Shown here in pieces: positions 36,127 through 49,013 of a DNA stretch of 64,000 nucleotides. The notes under the pieces are model-generated. The model saw only the letters and a list, made by a program, of their open reading frames with translations, was not told the origin of the DNA and did no database searches. The translations under genes were made by a program, and so were the position numbers. This DNA is from Manihot esculenta (lineage: Eukaryota > Streptophyta > Magnoliopsida > Malpighiales > Euphorbiaceae), in contig NC_035171.2 of NCBI RefSeq assembly GCF_001659605.2, forward strand, positions 32,629,315 through 32,693,314. Direction: 5' to 3'. Position 1 is the first letter of the stretch. Each line of letters opens with the position of its first letter.

Positions 36127-39053
36127 GTAGGTTTTTATTGAGATCTTTTTCGAGTCATTATCCTAAAATTAATTCCTTTGAAATTATTTAATTCAAATAA
36201 CCCATTTGCTAAAAAAATTACACTTTTTATAAACTAATTGAATTATAAAAAATAACTTACTTCTATAATAAAAGTTATTAACTCGAATAATTTGAATTTA
36301 TCAAAATTTAAATCTCTCATTTTTTTTATTATAAAATGATTGGATGAGACATTTCATATCTTTCTTTCTCTTGATATAAATAAACAAGCTTGCATGCTAA
36401 TCTTCATATTTTAGATTCTATTTCGAGTTTTTTAGTTGAGGTTATTTCTTCTAATGCAATTTCTATGGATCATAGGATGGATGTATATATTAGGGAGGTT
36501 TGCTAGTTGGAGTTAGTTATTTTGGATATTCCAGTTTGCTTTGTTGTTTTTTTCTTTAATTTAATGCATCTTATTTTATTATTTTTTTTTTTAAAAAAGA
36601 GTGAAAATGTTGACCTTCCAAAGAGTGAAAAAAACCTCAACCAAACTAGTAAATTTTTAGAATTTTGAAAACTTGAAGTTCCCAATAAAGTCTGGAAGAT
36701 CTCATGAAAAAGAAAAAAAAAAAATCATTTCCAAGTTATTTAATTTTTTCAATAATATCTATAAATTAATAACTTACCATTCTTACAATAAAATAAAAGA
36801 AGTGAAAACCTCAACTTCCTATAAAATCAAGGAAAAAAAACCCAACTAAGCCTCTATTTATTTCCCGAAAACTTTTTTCACAATTTCTAATATTTAAGAT
36901 ATTTTTAAAAATTAGTTAATAAAAAAGGTAAATAATTTTAAAAAAATAAAATTTTATTTAAATTAAAATTAAATAATAGAAATAAATTGTTTTTTAAAAA
37001 AGTATTTTATATGAAAAATATTTTTTCTATAAAAAAATAAAATTTCAAATACAAATTATTTTCTAAAAAATAGAGTTTAAATCAACAAAATTCTAATACT
37101 TGGAATTCCTTTTTATCTCCACCAAATAAAGGCCTAAAATATTTGATGGAAAAAAATTCCACTCCAATTTCTTCCATTTTTCAATATATACATATACGGT
37201 ATCCATCAAATACATTATTTTTTTTTTTGGAAATTCATAAATTAAAGAAAGTCCAAATTTTTGGGAATTAAAAATAAAATTTTATTCCTTAAATCTACCA
37301 GCTCTGAAGATTGCAGTTGGCATATTCAGAGAACAGATAAGACATCATAAAATAATAATTTATATTTGGTACAATAATACTTGATAGTACACACCAACCA
37401 ATCTAGCAATTATTTTCCTCTTTTATACTCATTTTCTTTTTTATTTTCCTATTAAAATATTATAAAATTATTTTCTCTTCTTTCTTTTGATAAAATAAAA
37501 CTATTTATTTCCTTTATTTTATTCTATGTACGAGAAATCTTGCTTCTTAAGAATTAAATTGATTGTGTTATTCATTTTAATTCTGCAATTTATTTTTTTT
37601 TTTAAGATTAAGAGTGATTTAACATATTCAAAAAATTTCGTCAAACTATAATACTAATATTGATATTTCCTAATCAAGAAAAAAAAATGATACTATTAAA
37701 GAGCTTTTATTTTTATCAATGAATATTAGATTTTAAAACTCAATAATTTAAAATATTCTCAAATAGAGAGTATATAACTTTTTTGCTGCTTAGAATTGAA
37801 TCAATTGGGTTTATTCAAAATTTCAAATCTGAGATAATATAATAATTCAAAATTAATATAATGTTTTAATTTATCATATAAGGTATTAAATGTGAATTTC
37901 CAACTAAAAAAAAGCATATATAAAAAATTTTAATTTTTTTATAATACTTAGTAGTTGAAATTAATAAAATAATTGATTAATATACTTTTTAAAATTTTAT
38001 AAATATTTTAATATATTTTTAAAAATTAAAAAGTTAATTAATGAATTTTTTATATTATATTATTAAATAATATATATATTTTTAAAATAAATTTTGTAAT
38101 ATACAAATAGGCTGTAATGAATTACTTGTCAGTTTCGCATTTGCCAAAACTGACTCGACCAGCGAAGCATGTTGGTATTCGACATGTTTTCCAAAAAAAA
38201 AAAAGGTATCTGTTGGCCCCATATGACCAATTTGACCATTATGCTATTATCTTTTTCTCCCCTTCTATAATTAAATAAATTTTTATAATTTAATTTATAA
38301 TTTCAAAAAAATTATAATCTATAATACTTCAATTTGTTCGACATTATTATTTAAAGGCAATAAATAATATATCTTTAAAAATACAACTAAAAGTATTCAA
38401 TAAAAATAAATAAATAACTTTTTGTAAATATATTTCAAGAGCGTTTAAAATGTTTTTTTTATCTAAAACTCAATTTTCTAACATTTCAAACGGTGTCTTA
38501 AACTATTCATAACAAAAAGATTCACACAACAGATTTTAAATAATAAATAGACAAAAAATTCATTTTTTACCTTGCAAAAAATTGATAATCTAGTTCTCTA
38601 TCTTCAAATACTTGTGCATGGAAGGAATATCCAAGATGGCAGAAGGAGACTGCCTCACAACTGCTAGCAAGGCAGCAGAAATAGAGAGCTGAGTCATTAC
38701 AGGGCCACATCGAAAAAGAATAAATAAAGAAAGAAAGGAAAGGTGAGTCTCCATATGAATATCCGAGTAATCAAACAATACTTACAGCAGAGACTCAGTT
38801 CCAAGAAATCAAAACTGCTGCTGTTGGCTCTCTGCTGATATCTCAGCCTCTAAAGGTCAGAACACATCAGAAAGAAACCAAACACTGGATTTCTGTAACT
38901 CAGTACAACATTCTTTAAGATTCGGACAAGTGAGTGAGTTCAAAATCTTCCATTCCTAGCTTTTTGGGATACTATTAGATCTATCTATGTATCTATCTTC
39001 CTTTCTCTCTCTCTGTTTTTTTTTTTTTTTTTTTTTCATTTGTTTCTTCAGGG
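36127..39053. other. Intergenic DNA and hydrolase leader
   Basis: No gene recognised. Two AT-rich foldback-type segments occur (about 36840-37080 and 37910-38085). From about 38600 the composition becomes balanced, with CT-rich DNA up to the hydrolase start; this is likely its promoter and 5' UTR. TTTCTTCAG directly before GGATGG at 39051 could be a 5' UTR splice acceptor. Confidence 0.45.
37910..38085. repeat. AT-rich foldback repeat, copy 4 (MITE-like)
   Basis: Shares ATAATACTTAGTAGTTGAAA-type internal sequence with the copies near 19.8 and 28.0 kb, with TTAATTAATGAATTTTTTAT at the end. No coding capacity. Confidence 0.4.
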
Positions 39054-40883
39054 ATGGTTTCAGGAACAGCAGTTGTCTTGATGATTGGTCTACTGGGAAT
39101 GGTTTATCAGGCTAGACAGCTTCCTCCTCCTCAGAGGGAGAGTCCTCCTAGGAAATCACCAAGAGTCAGACTCAGTGATGGAAGACATCTGGCTTACAGG
39201 GAGAGAGGAGTTCCCAAGGACAAATCTAAGTACAAGATCATTATTGTCCATGGTTTTGGCAGCTCAAAGGAAATGACCTTTATGGCTCCTCAAGTACAAA
39301 CATTAATCTCCCTTCTCTATTTCTCCTTCTATTGATCTGAAATTTTAGACATTTTCATTTGTGATTGCATCTAATTAGATCATGGGGACCAAGAGGACTT
39401 GACCTGGGAAGGAACTCAAGCTATTAGAAACTTATGGAAAAGCTATTTGAATTGATAGACATTGTTCAAAGACTCTGCGTATACAATGCACCACACCTAC
39501 GGAATAATATACTAACACAATAGAGCAACAAAATTATCATTTCCATATGTTTAAATAATTTAATTTTGTTTTTTGTTGGGTGATACAATGTGTTTAATGG
39601 ATTTCTAGATATGCTTTTGGCGAAACAGATGTGTAGAAAAAAGTTAGGGAAGTTATTTTGATCTCACAGATGGGAACAGATTGGCTTCTCTTATATCAAA
39701 TATGCTTCTAAAGATTATGTTTCTGATGCGAATCATATTACAAGAAAATTTTGGTAGTCCTTCCAGTTTATGAAGTATTAACTACTGGTTTGAAATTGGA
39801 ACGTATAAATTGAAGTGAATTTCACAGTACTTTAGTTTTCAGGAAATGATAGAGGAGTTGAAGATATACTTTTTGCTGTTTGATCGAGCTGGGTATGGAG
39901 AAAGTGATCCAAACCCTAAGCGAACTGTAAAAAGTGAAGCACTTGACATTGAAGAACTTGCTGATCAGCTGCAGATAGGACCCAAGTTTTATGTGATAGG
40001 AGTGTCAATGGGATCATACCCTATCTGGAGTTGCCTCAAACATATACCACACAGGCAAATCAGTAAAAAACATCTGGCTGAAAAGCTTTTGCACTTGAAT
40101 TTTGTCATAAAATTTTGGTACTTACCTCAAAAAGTATGTGTGCAGGCTAGCAGGTGCAGCAATGATTGTTCCAGTAATCAATTATAGGTGGCCTTCCCTT
40201 CCTCAAAATTTGATAAGAGAAGACTATAGAAGGAGAATTGTCCAGTTGGCACTCTGGTTTTCAAAATATGCCCCTGGGCTACTACACTGGTGGGTTACTC
40301 AGCAATGGATCCCTTCAACTTCTGTCCTAGAAAAGAACCCAATGTGCTTTAGCACTCAAGATCTAGAAATCTTGAAGAGGATACCAGGATTCCCAATGTT
40401 AAGCAAGGTAACTATATTTGCAAGAATAAGAACAAAAAGATGTGTTGGGGGGAGGGAAGGGCTCTTTGGTACTATAATTAACAAATAAAAGGATAAAATT
40501 TATTCTATTGAGTCGTAGTTTTGCATGTCAAATTATGATAGTTTTTGTTTCTCCAACAGGATAGCTTACGACAAAAAGAAGTTTTTGATACTCTCCGTCG
40601 TGATTTTATAGTGGGTTTTGGAGACTGGGACTTTGATCCAATTCAGCTAGAAAATCCATTTCCTCAAAATGAAGGCTCAGTTCACATCTGGCAAGGTTAT
40701 GAAGATAAGGTTGTGCCATTTCAACTTCAAAGATATATTTCAGGAAAGCTACCATGGATTCAATATCATGAAGTTCCTCATGGTGGGCATCTAATTGTGC
40801 ATTATACTGGTTTATGTGAGGCTGTTTTGAGAGCACTTTTACTTGGAGAAGAACCTCTAAAGTTAGAACAAGTGCGTCCATAA
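39054..40883 (+). CDS. Alpha/beta hydrolase superfamily protein, membrane-anchored
   Basis: Four coding exons: 39054-39293, 39843-40054, 40146-40407, 40560-40883. All phases close, giving 345 aa. An N-terminal hydrophobic anchor (AVVLMIGLLGMVYQ) is followed by a Pro-rich linker, then the hydrolase fold: oxyanion-side HGFGSSKE, FDRAGYGESDPNP, nucleophile elbow GVSMGS with Ser135, acid Asp287 in WQGYEDKVVP, and His315 in PHGGHL. The full catalytic triad is present, so it should be an active esterase or lipase-like enzyme; the substrate is unknown. The second intron needs a GC donor (CACAG|GCAAAT). The only nearby GT would bring a stop directly after the join. In Arabidopsis the matching locus (At5g22460, from memory) lies beside PARP3. 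A related first-exon fragment lies at 33.3 kb. A SINE-like insertion follows about 130 bases after the stop. Confidence 0.92.
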
Positions 40884-41012
40884 TTGCTTCTTAATTTGTC
40901 ACAAAAACATTTCATCATTCAAAATGTTTTTCATGTAAGTAGATTGAATTTTAGAGAATATAAACATGTTTCACATTACATTTATCATTTGAAGGGTTGA
41001 AGTGGATACAAT

Positions 41013-41120
41013 TCTTTTTTTTTTTTTTTTTTTTTTATACATTTGACTCTGACCGGATTCAAACTCGAGATCTCTCAGCCTGGAGACGACTCTAGTACCA
41101 ATGAGTTAAAGCACATTGAT
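41013..41120 (-). mobile_element. SINE-like element
   Basis: Read on the minus strand this starts near ACATCAATGTGC, has a tRNA-like A-box region (TAACTCATTGGTACTAGAG) and a B-box-like GAGTTTGAATCC about 40 bases later, and ends in a run of about 25 A. That is the structure of a short retroposed element made by RNA polymerase III. Target duplications were not certain. It sits in the probable 3' UTR or just beyond the hydrolase gene. Confidence 0.6.
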
Positions 41121-41408
41121 GTAATTCTTTCTTTTTTTGTGTCTATGCATAGATGTAGATATTTTTAGCTTTAACCACATATATAAATAATCCTGGTTTT
41201 TATATGTGAGAGAGGAAGTAGGGACAGATTAACAATGCACATGGAATGGGGTCTGTTATACTTTAGAGCAGTATCTTACTTTCGCTTTTCAGTAATGAGT
41301 TTGCACTAATAATCCTGCCGTTATCGTTGAGATATGACCACGAAAAGTTTAGAACCATTGGTAGTTGTTTCTTACATTTAAAAATTGTGATGAATTTAGC
41401 CTAACTGG

Positions 41409-41460
41409 GACATCTGAAAGAAGGGTTAATCACAGACATCTGAAAGAAGGATTAATCACA
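41409..41460 (+). repeat. 26-base tandem duplication
   Basis: Two adjacent copies of a 26-base unit starting GACATCTGAAAGAAGG, differing at one base (G/A). A recent local slip or duplication. Confidence 0.9.
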
Positions 41461-43455
41461 CTCTATTGACCTATCAAAACATAGAAGTCTCAGAAGCTTC
41501 ATGAAGAATAAAAAAAACAGAAAAAGCAAAACAAATGTCATAGACATTGGTGTTCAAGTGGGAGATTGAAAAAAAGGGGGTTTGTTTTTTCTAATGAATA
41601 CAATATTGGACTCATTAAGATTATAATTTCTTTTGTTTTTCAATGTAAAAATTAATAATAAATAAGTTTATCTAATGAATTTTAATTAAGGCTGAGATTA
41701 ATATAAGTCTGACCTCATGTGAAAATGAGTTTTATTGTGTAGAATTAATTAAAGTATAGATAATCTCATGTGAAACCGAGCTCTTTATAACCTTAGCCTT
41801 TTAGCAAACGCAATGTTGCACCTATTAGGGAGAAAAAGAAAAAAGAAAAAAAAACTTCCATCGCTATGATGACACGACAAGAAAAAGTGAAGTCATTAGT
41901 TTTCCATGCAATTCCTCATGACCTGTTTTGATCCATGATATCTGCAGTTAGACGTTTCAAGGCCAGCATATAAAAAGCAAAAAAGCCCCTTAAATGCAGG
42001 AATGACACTAGTAAAAATGGTTTCCTAGCATAAGCCAAGGGTTGGTATAGGGTAGTACTTTTAAGCACCAAATTGAATGCAATGTGATTTCACCAGTACA
42101 GCAACATTCATTTTCTTAATGTGAACTTATCAAATTCACCAAGACTAGACCTTGCCAAGTTTAACAAGGACCTTCAGTATGGGTATCCTTGAACCTTGTC
42201 GCCCTAAAATTGTGACAATATACTTCAAAGGACTAAAATGAGATATATTCTGTCCTAACTGGGTAACCGCCTAGGCACCGGGCTACCACTCGGATATTGT
42301 CTTTGTCTAGGCAAATTTGTCGACTACCTTGCAGACCAAAGACAAGTTTGACAATGACATCAAAGATCAAACAATTCACAGTACATATAATCAAACATGC
42401 AGACATAATATCATATAGAAATATAAATGTCTTTTTCTGAAGGGACCAAGTGGATTAAACACAACCTAATTACAACATAATATGCATATAATCAGTGTCT
42501 GAAAAACAAGCCAAAGATATCATAAACAAAGGGAAAGAACCTGTTATCTTGAGCTTAAATCCCTGAAATAGCTGTCAAGCACATGGAAAACAACAGTAAT
42601 AGAATTGTTATTTGTTTTAATCTTACCCAGGAGATAGGCAAAGCCAGGAGCTTTCTATGATCTCCCCCAGAAGTTTGCCTGTAAGCTAGTTAAGCTAGAT
42701 TTTTGAGTGACTTTGTACTAAGATTCACTTAAAACTACCAGATAATATAGAAGGAAACTATGTTATTCTACTAAAATTATCTCAATCTCACTACAAAGAG
42801 GAACCATTTATGCATAAACTGTGATCCTTAAAAATTTTTTTAAAAAAAGCAGTGTGCAATTAATATATGCTAGTATGCTATTGGAGGATAATAAATAAAA
42901 GTTCATCTATAATGTCAGTCCAAAACCGAAATATAACGCCCATTTGGCAAATGAATGAGGTGGCAGTTACTGATATAAGTGCATGCTTGCAAGGTGTCAA
43001 ATCCAAATCAATAATTGGAGGTTCCATGAGAAAGCTTAAAACTTATAATTAAAAAAACATCCCATCTTATTACATTTGACATTTAGCTTACCAAATGAAT
43101 AATTAAAAAAAGAGAATATATGGGGTTAATTATGATATAAAGAAAATGGGTTTGAGATTGGAAATTGAGAAGAAAAAATTAAGAAAATTGAGAAAATAGA
43201 AGAAGAGGCATGCAAATGCGAAGAAAAAGAGATCTTTTTAAGGCAGAAAAAGGGAGGCAAGTGGCAGAAACGTGTCAAAAGAAGTGAACAGAAAGGGGGG
43301 GCCACATTTGCCATGTATTAAGGGTGTGGCCATGGCAGTTACAGACTCCTACAAATTTATACTCTGATTTTTCATTCTTTGCTCTGTTTTTGCTTCCTTT
43401 TCATCCATCCCTCTCTCTCTCTCTCTGCTCTAATGCTCTTCTTCACTTCCATCAG

Positions 43456-44074
43456 GTGATTTCTTTTCTTCCCATTTCTCTTCAAATGCTCTCTCTCAAT
43501 TTTTTTTTCAGATTTTTCTTTCTTTTTAGTTTTTTCAGTTTCAGTGATCATATATGCATGCAAGTTCTTGAAGAGTTAGAACCCATCTTTCTTTTTCCCT
43601 ATTTAATTTAATGCAGCATTAATCTGAGCTACAATCCCATGTTTCATTTTAAAAAATAATAATTATTGTTGTTGAGATTTTGGAGTTTTTTTTTTCTCTA
43701 TATAATAAAGCCATAAATGATGGAGTTTTTTTTTTTTTTTTCAAATGATGGAGCTTAATTGGATTGGATCCTTTGACCATATACTTTTGTAGGCCCCAAC
43801 ACCATTTTTAAAAAATTATTTATCTTGAAGGAGGCTATTGGATTTCTGGGAAAAAAAACATATTATTATATGCATGACAGCATGATGGCTTGATAATAAA
43901 TTAGCAGTTTTTTTTAATAATATTTTAATAAGTCTTTGAGGGTTTTGATGAGTTTATATAGAAGAATGGAAGCCAACAAGTTGGGTTAAATGGGGTTTTG
44001 GCCTAAGAATAAAAAAATGAATCTGAAATAAGAGTGATAAGTGAAAAGGCTTCAATTTTTGTTGTTGATTTCAG
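43456..44074 (+). other. Probable 5' UTR intron of the bZIP67-like gene
   Basis: CCATCAG|GTGATT at 43455/43456 and GATTTCAG|GGATTA at 44074/44075 are good donor and acceptor sites. They enclose T-rich DNA, with CT-rich leader sequence on the left and the coding start 48 bases to the right. Confidence 0.5.
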
Positions 44075-44122
44075 GGATTAACTCACCATCTGTTGCTGTA
44101 CGGCTGTACCCATCATACAAGT

Positions 44123-45760
44123 ATGGTACTTTCTGAATCAGATAACATTGCTCATGGCAGTAATGGTAACAAATCAAATTCCTCACATCCTCCTCAACTA
44201 CAAGATCAAGACTCAATGAAGGAAACTTCATCACTTTCTTCTCCATTAGCAGCAGCAGGACAGAATAATTCTCTCCTGTCACTTACTCTCAATGAAATTC
44301 AACACAAGAGTGGCAAGAGTTTTGGCTCCATGAACATGGATGAATTTCTTGCTAACTTATGGAGTGTTGATGAAAATCAAGATTCTTCACAACCCAATCA
44401 ACACCAACCCACAAAAGATGTTTCTAATGCCACACTAAACCAGCCAAGCTCATTGGCTCGACAAGGCTCTTTCTCTATTCCTGCTCCTCTCTGCAAGAAA
44501 ACTGTGGATGAAGTCTGGTTTGAGATCCAAAAAGATCGTCCCCACAACCAAAACCCCACCAACATTGGTCCCCATGAACCTCCTCAACGACAACAAACAC
44601 TTGGAGAGATGACCCTTGAAGATTTCTTGGTAAAAGCTGGGATTGTTCAAGAAGCACCACTAGGGTCGAGACCCACATCCCAGCAAAAGATGGTAACAAC
44701 ACCCAGTGTTCAAACCATAAGCTCATGTTTGGATGCAACATTTGGAATGGGGCAAGTGATAGGAATTGGATTTTCTGCACAACAAGCTATTGGAAACAAT
44801 TTCTCTGCTGCTAATGGTTTCACACCATACCAGATGTTTCCACAAGCCAAAGGGTATAGCATTGCAGAAGCTCCGAATAATGCTAAAAATGATCAAGCTC
44901 ATCTCGACTTAAATGCCCAACAAAACAAGAAGAGGATAATTGATGGTCCGCCGGAGGTGGTCGTGGAGCGGAGGCAGCGCAGGATGATAAAGAATAGAGA
45001 GTCTGCAGCACGATCTCGGGCTAGGAAGCAGGTTCTCCACATATTTTTAGTTTCTTTAGATGTATAAATCCAGACAAGAAATTGTCTGAATCATTACAAA
45101 ATCACTTGTGAATGCGGTGCAGGCATATACAGTGGAGTTGGAACTAGAGTTGAATCAACTCAAAGAAGAGAATGCTAAGCTAAAGCAACTGGTGGTAAAT
45201 ATTTATTTTCCATCTCCACTACAACAGATGTTTTAATTACTAACAATATTATTGCTATGGCTATGGCTATATTAACTACTATATATCAGCAATTAGTGAT
45301 ATATAAAAAAATAGACATTAGTAAAAAAAATATATATAATATTTGTTGTTAGTAATTATTTTTTTAGTAATAACTATAATTTTAGTTTAAAATATTTATG
45401 ATCATAAATGTATAAATAAATTTTAGTAAAATTATTGCTATATAATAATTAATATAATAGTAAAATTAACGTTTAATTCTTTATAGTGCTGCTCTTTATT
45501 TCCTCTCAAGTTATGTAGACATGGGCAATGATAATTTAACATGAAACAGGAGGAAATCGAGCAGAATCGAAAGGAAGAGGTAATGTTTTGAATTCTGGAG
45601 ACGAGGCTGTCTATGTGATAATTGGAAGTTGGTGGTGATGATATATGTTTTCTTTGTGGGTTGACAATGGCAGGTTATGAGAAGGAAACCAACAATGCAG
45701 CCACAAAAGAAGAGTGAGAAGTTGAAGAGCATAAGGAGGACGGTTAGCCTTCCATGGTGA
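44123..45760 (+). CDS. DPBF2: Group A bZIP transcription factor, bZIP67/DPBF2-like (ABI5 family)
   Basis: Nuclear ABA and seed-maturation bZIP of 365 aa. Exons 44123-45031, 45123-45194, 45550-45579 and 45674-45760 close in phase. The ATG at 44123 gives MVLSESDN; the upstream in-frame TTG is ignored. Conserved group A blocks: C1 about 46-80 (LLSLTLNEIQ, FGSMNMDEFLANLW), C2 about 110-137 (LARQGSFSIPAPLCKKTVDE), C3 about 158-176 (TLGEMTLEDFLVKAG), a KKRIIDGPPE lead-in, a basic region ending at residue 303 (NRESAARSRARKQ), a zipper from 304 (AYTVELELELNQLKEEN), and a C4-like tail RRTVSLPW. The KSGKSFG and KKRIIDGPPE details fit DPBF2/bZIP67 better than ABI5 itself. In Arabidopsis bZIP67 works with LEC1 and NF-Y factors on seed storage and omega-3 lipid genes. 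The C1 Arg-x-x-Ser kinase site is missing; the C2 RQGS site is kept. Retention of intron 1 would end translation before the zipper. Confidence 0.92.
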
Positions 45761-47287
45761 ATGAGGAGAAATGGTGACAAAAGGAAGCTGCTTGGCATGT
45801 GAATATTTACATTGTGATACTTTTACATATTATAAGTAAGCATACAATAAGTTAATTAATTATTAGTATATGTAAAATTTTGTTTTAATTTTAGGAAAAT
45901 AATGTACTGTCATTGGGTGTTTTTATTATTATGGATATTAATGCTAAAATAACTTTGATAATTTATTAAAAATTATTTTTCATTATAATAAATCAGAGAA
46001 AAAAATTTATAAATTTGCGCTTTATTTTTAATTGATTAATTGTTATTTTATATATAAAAATTAATACTTGGGTTACTTAGTTATAATGAGTTTGAAACTT
46101 TATATTTAAAATAAATAATTATTTAAAATAAAAATTTAAGTATATGATTATTTTAAATTAATATTAATTTAGAGATTAAATTATTTATCATGAGATATAT
46201 CAATGTATATTTTTTATATATGTCTACTAAAAAAAATTATTATACCATTTATTAGAGGCTTTGATTTATTTTTAGTTTTTATATTATATGAAATACTAAA
46301 AGAGTATGGAGAGTTTTTAAATATTTTTAAAAAATGCAAAATTATTTTATCCAACATAATGTATAATGCCAATTCTACTATAAATTAGTATTAAATTTCC
46401 CAAACTTTTGTTACTTTTATTGCTCTCAATCTTTTTTCTCCTTTGCAGTGTCTTTTATTTATTTATTACTTTTTTTAAACATAATGAAACATAAGAAATT
46501 TAAATTATCTCAAAGTTTTATTTTGTTTGTAGAAAATAATTTATATTAAAAATATTTTTTTTAATAAAATAATTTATTTTTAATTTAAAACATAAAATTT
46601 ATTGATAAATTTATATATAAAAATTTTAAGAGTGTAAAAAATAATTCATCTTTTTAAATGAGAAAATTATTTTTCATTAATTAAATTTTTTAAATACATA
46701 AAATATAAAAAACTATTACTATTCTCTTAAAATATTTTCTATGAAATAAGTGGAGTTTGAATTTTCATTAAACAATTTTTTTAAAACCTTGAACTCAAAA
46801 GATTTCATACTTATTATTTTTTATTAATACAAATAGTATAGTTTATAAAAAAATAAAGTTGATTTATTGAATTATAATCCTCGTTCCACAATGAGGAATT
46901 CTTTTTAAAAGTAATAATTATTTTATTTTGCTAATATATTTCTATCTAATATATAAAAAATTAAAGTTTAATAATTACAAAAATAATTTGATAATATGAT
47001 TTAATTAATAATATCATGAATAAATATTATTAAAACCTAAATAAAATTGATTTATTTAATCTTTTTAATTATTTTTTTTAATTTATACGAAAATAAAAAA
47101 TAATCATATATTTTTTAAATGAGAGAGTTTTAATAATAAAATCATTTTTAAAACATTGAAGTCGGAAATTTAATATCAGTAAAAAACAAATTAACAAAAA
47201 AAAAAAAAAAGAGGACAGAACACATGTAGGCCAATAGGAAGTGAAACGCAAAAGATGATGACGTTTGGAGTATATACTTGGGGAATC
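45761..47287. other. Intergenic AT-rich DNA
   Basis: No coding content recognised. The part from about 46500 to 46740 is a foldback-type AT-rich segment (GAAAATAATTTATATTAAAA and near complement) that resembles parts of 36840-37080. The part after 47160 is the likely promoter of the next gene. Confidence 0.5.
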
Positions 47288-47297
47288 TATATATATA
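47288..47297 (+). promoter_or_regulatory. TATA box of the large conserved-protein gene
   Basis: TATATATATA followed by ACACGCGC, CT-rich DNA and a spliced leader. The position fits a transcription start near 47320-47330. Confidence 0.5.
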
Positions 47298-47447
47298 CAC
47301 GCGCTTACACGACACTGAATCCCTCTCTCCCGCTTTTTGCATTACACCATAATTGACATTTTTTCCCCTTTTCTTATATCCATCTGAAAAAAATTAAAAT
47401 AATTTTGTACGCAGGTTTGATCTGCTCTTGACCTCGTTGAATCTGAG

Positions 47448-48977
47448 GTAATTCACATTTCCTCTCTATCGATTTCGTCTATTATGGTTGAATTTCACTT
47501 TCATTTCACCTTATTCAAGCCAAAATTAGCCGAGGTTCTCGATTCCCCTAGGGTTTCTAGCTTTTTTTTTTTGAGCTTGTCTTTTTTTTTTTTTTTATTA
47601 ATTTCTTGTTATGATCTTTGCTTACTTCCTACTAGGATCAAATCAATGTACGTTTTAACTTTTTATTTATTTATATTTTGCGTTGAGGCAATTAAAGGGA
47701 GGGGTTTTTTTTTGTGTTAAGTCGAGTTGGATAATGAGAAATTACATTTGTTTCATTGAGATATGGAAAATATGAGTGTTTTTAAAAATTTTATTGGTCA
47801 TATATATCAGGACCAAGTTGGTTTATTTTATTTTTTATTTTCTGAAACCAGGACTAAGTAGTTATAGCTGTTGGATTAGTAATATTCTCAAGCGGGATGT
47901 CTAATGGTAGAATTTTCCTGTTTGGTTCCCCAGGAAATAGTATACAAGATGGGAAATAAAGTAAGCATAGTTTGCTTTTGTTATTTATGTTGTCTAATAA
48001 AAAGTTAAACTAACTTGAGATGAGCCAAGTGGTTCTTTTTCTTGGCTCCTTTGGTGTCTGGCAAAGTCATTTCTGTTTGATTCCCTGGAAAGATATTGAA
48101 CTATGGTAGAAAAATGAAAGCTATTAATGTTTTGGAGTTTCTGGTGTCTGAGACAACAAGGTCCTTTGATGATGAATATGTGGATTTTGTGAAGGCCATG
48201 CTTTCTGGATGGTATTGTGTTGGATCTATAGAACAAAAGGAGATAGAGGCCTGTCCCCCCACCCCCCACATATATATATATTCCTGGCTTATAGGTGAAA
48301 AGTTGTTCCCTGGTTTTTCATGATTCCCATGGGCAGATAGGGTTAAAGGGTACAAGTCCTGAAGACTGTAACGGTTATTTTAGGCATATCTGCGAACTTG
48401 TCAGTTTAGAAGATTGAATCTGTATGAGTTATTAATAGTGGACAATTGGCTATTTAATGTTTAGCCAGCTGAGTGAACTTATCAGCAGGGTGTTTGTCAA
48501 AATTAGAGTGTAATGGGAGCTAAAATGCATATTGAGTACATGTACATTCAATGATTTGGGCTGCTTTGAAGTTCGGCAAGACACCTCTTACACTGGTCAG
48601 TCGGTTAAACTCTCTATCCTACATCTTCATGATCAAACTGATCCTATTGGGTTGGGTTTATATGTATAGAGGCTTTCGAAGGGCATTTGTCAACATCTTA
48701 TAATTGGAAATTTATATTGTTATTAGGTGAATCAAACAAGTTGACCAACACTTTTTTTCTTCTTTCCCTTTCATTTGGACCTTGGTTATCTAGAGTACTA
48801 GTATTTTTTTTCTGGGTTTTAAATATTTTGTCTGGTGTGGCTCACTGAACAAGAGATTGGTTATTTGTTAAACAAGACTTAAAAAAAAAATACTTTGCGG
48901 AAAATTACCCAAAAGTTGTTTTCTTTTTTCCCCTTTCAGAGTTGCTTATTTTAGTGGTCTTGTGCTGCTTTGAACAG
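47448..48977 (+). other. Probable 5' UTR intron of the large conserved-protein gene
   Basis: TCTGAG|GTAATT at 47447/47448 and TTTGAACAG|GTCTTT at 48977/48978 enclose about 1.5 kb with typical intron composition. The exon after it leads into the ATG at 49014 after 36 bases. A long leader intron is common in constitutively expressed plant genes. Confidence 0.55.
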
Positions 48978-49013
48978 GTCTTTGCTGCACGAGCATAAGA
49001 GACTGAGAGCATA

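Larger units (their letters stand above)
40884..44122. other. Intergenic region between hydrolase and bZIP67, with bZIP leader
   Basis: No gene recognised on either strand. It contains the SINE-like element at 41.0 kb and a 26-base tandem duplication at 41409-41460. The last part is the bZIP 5' UTR, with CT-rich sequence from about 43375 and a likely 5' UTR intron. Confidence 0.5.

Noticed and set aside
43324..43611. 95-aa frame in the bZIP67 leader
   Set aside because: It reads through CT-rich leader and a probable 5' UTR intron. The sequence is pyrimidine-driven, Phe/Ser/Leu only.
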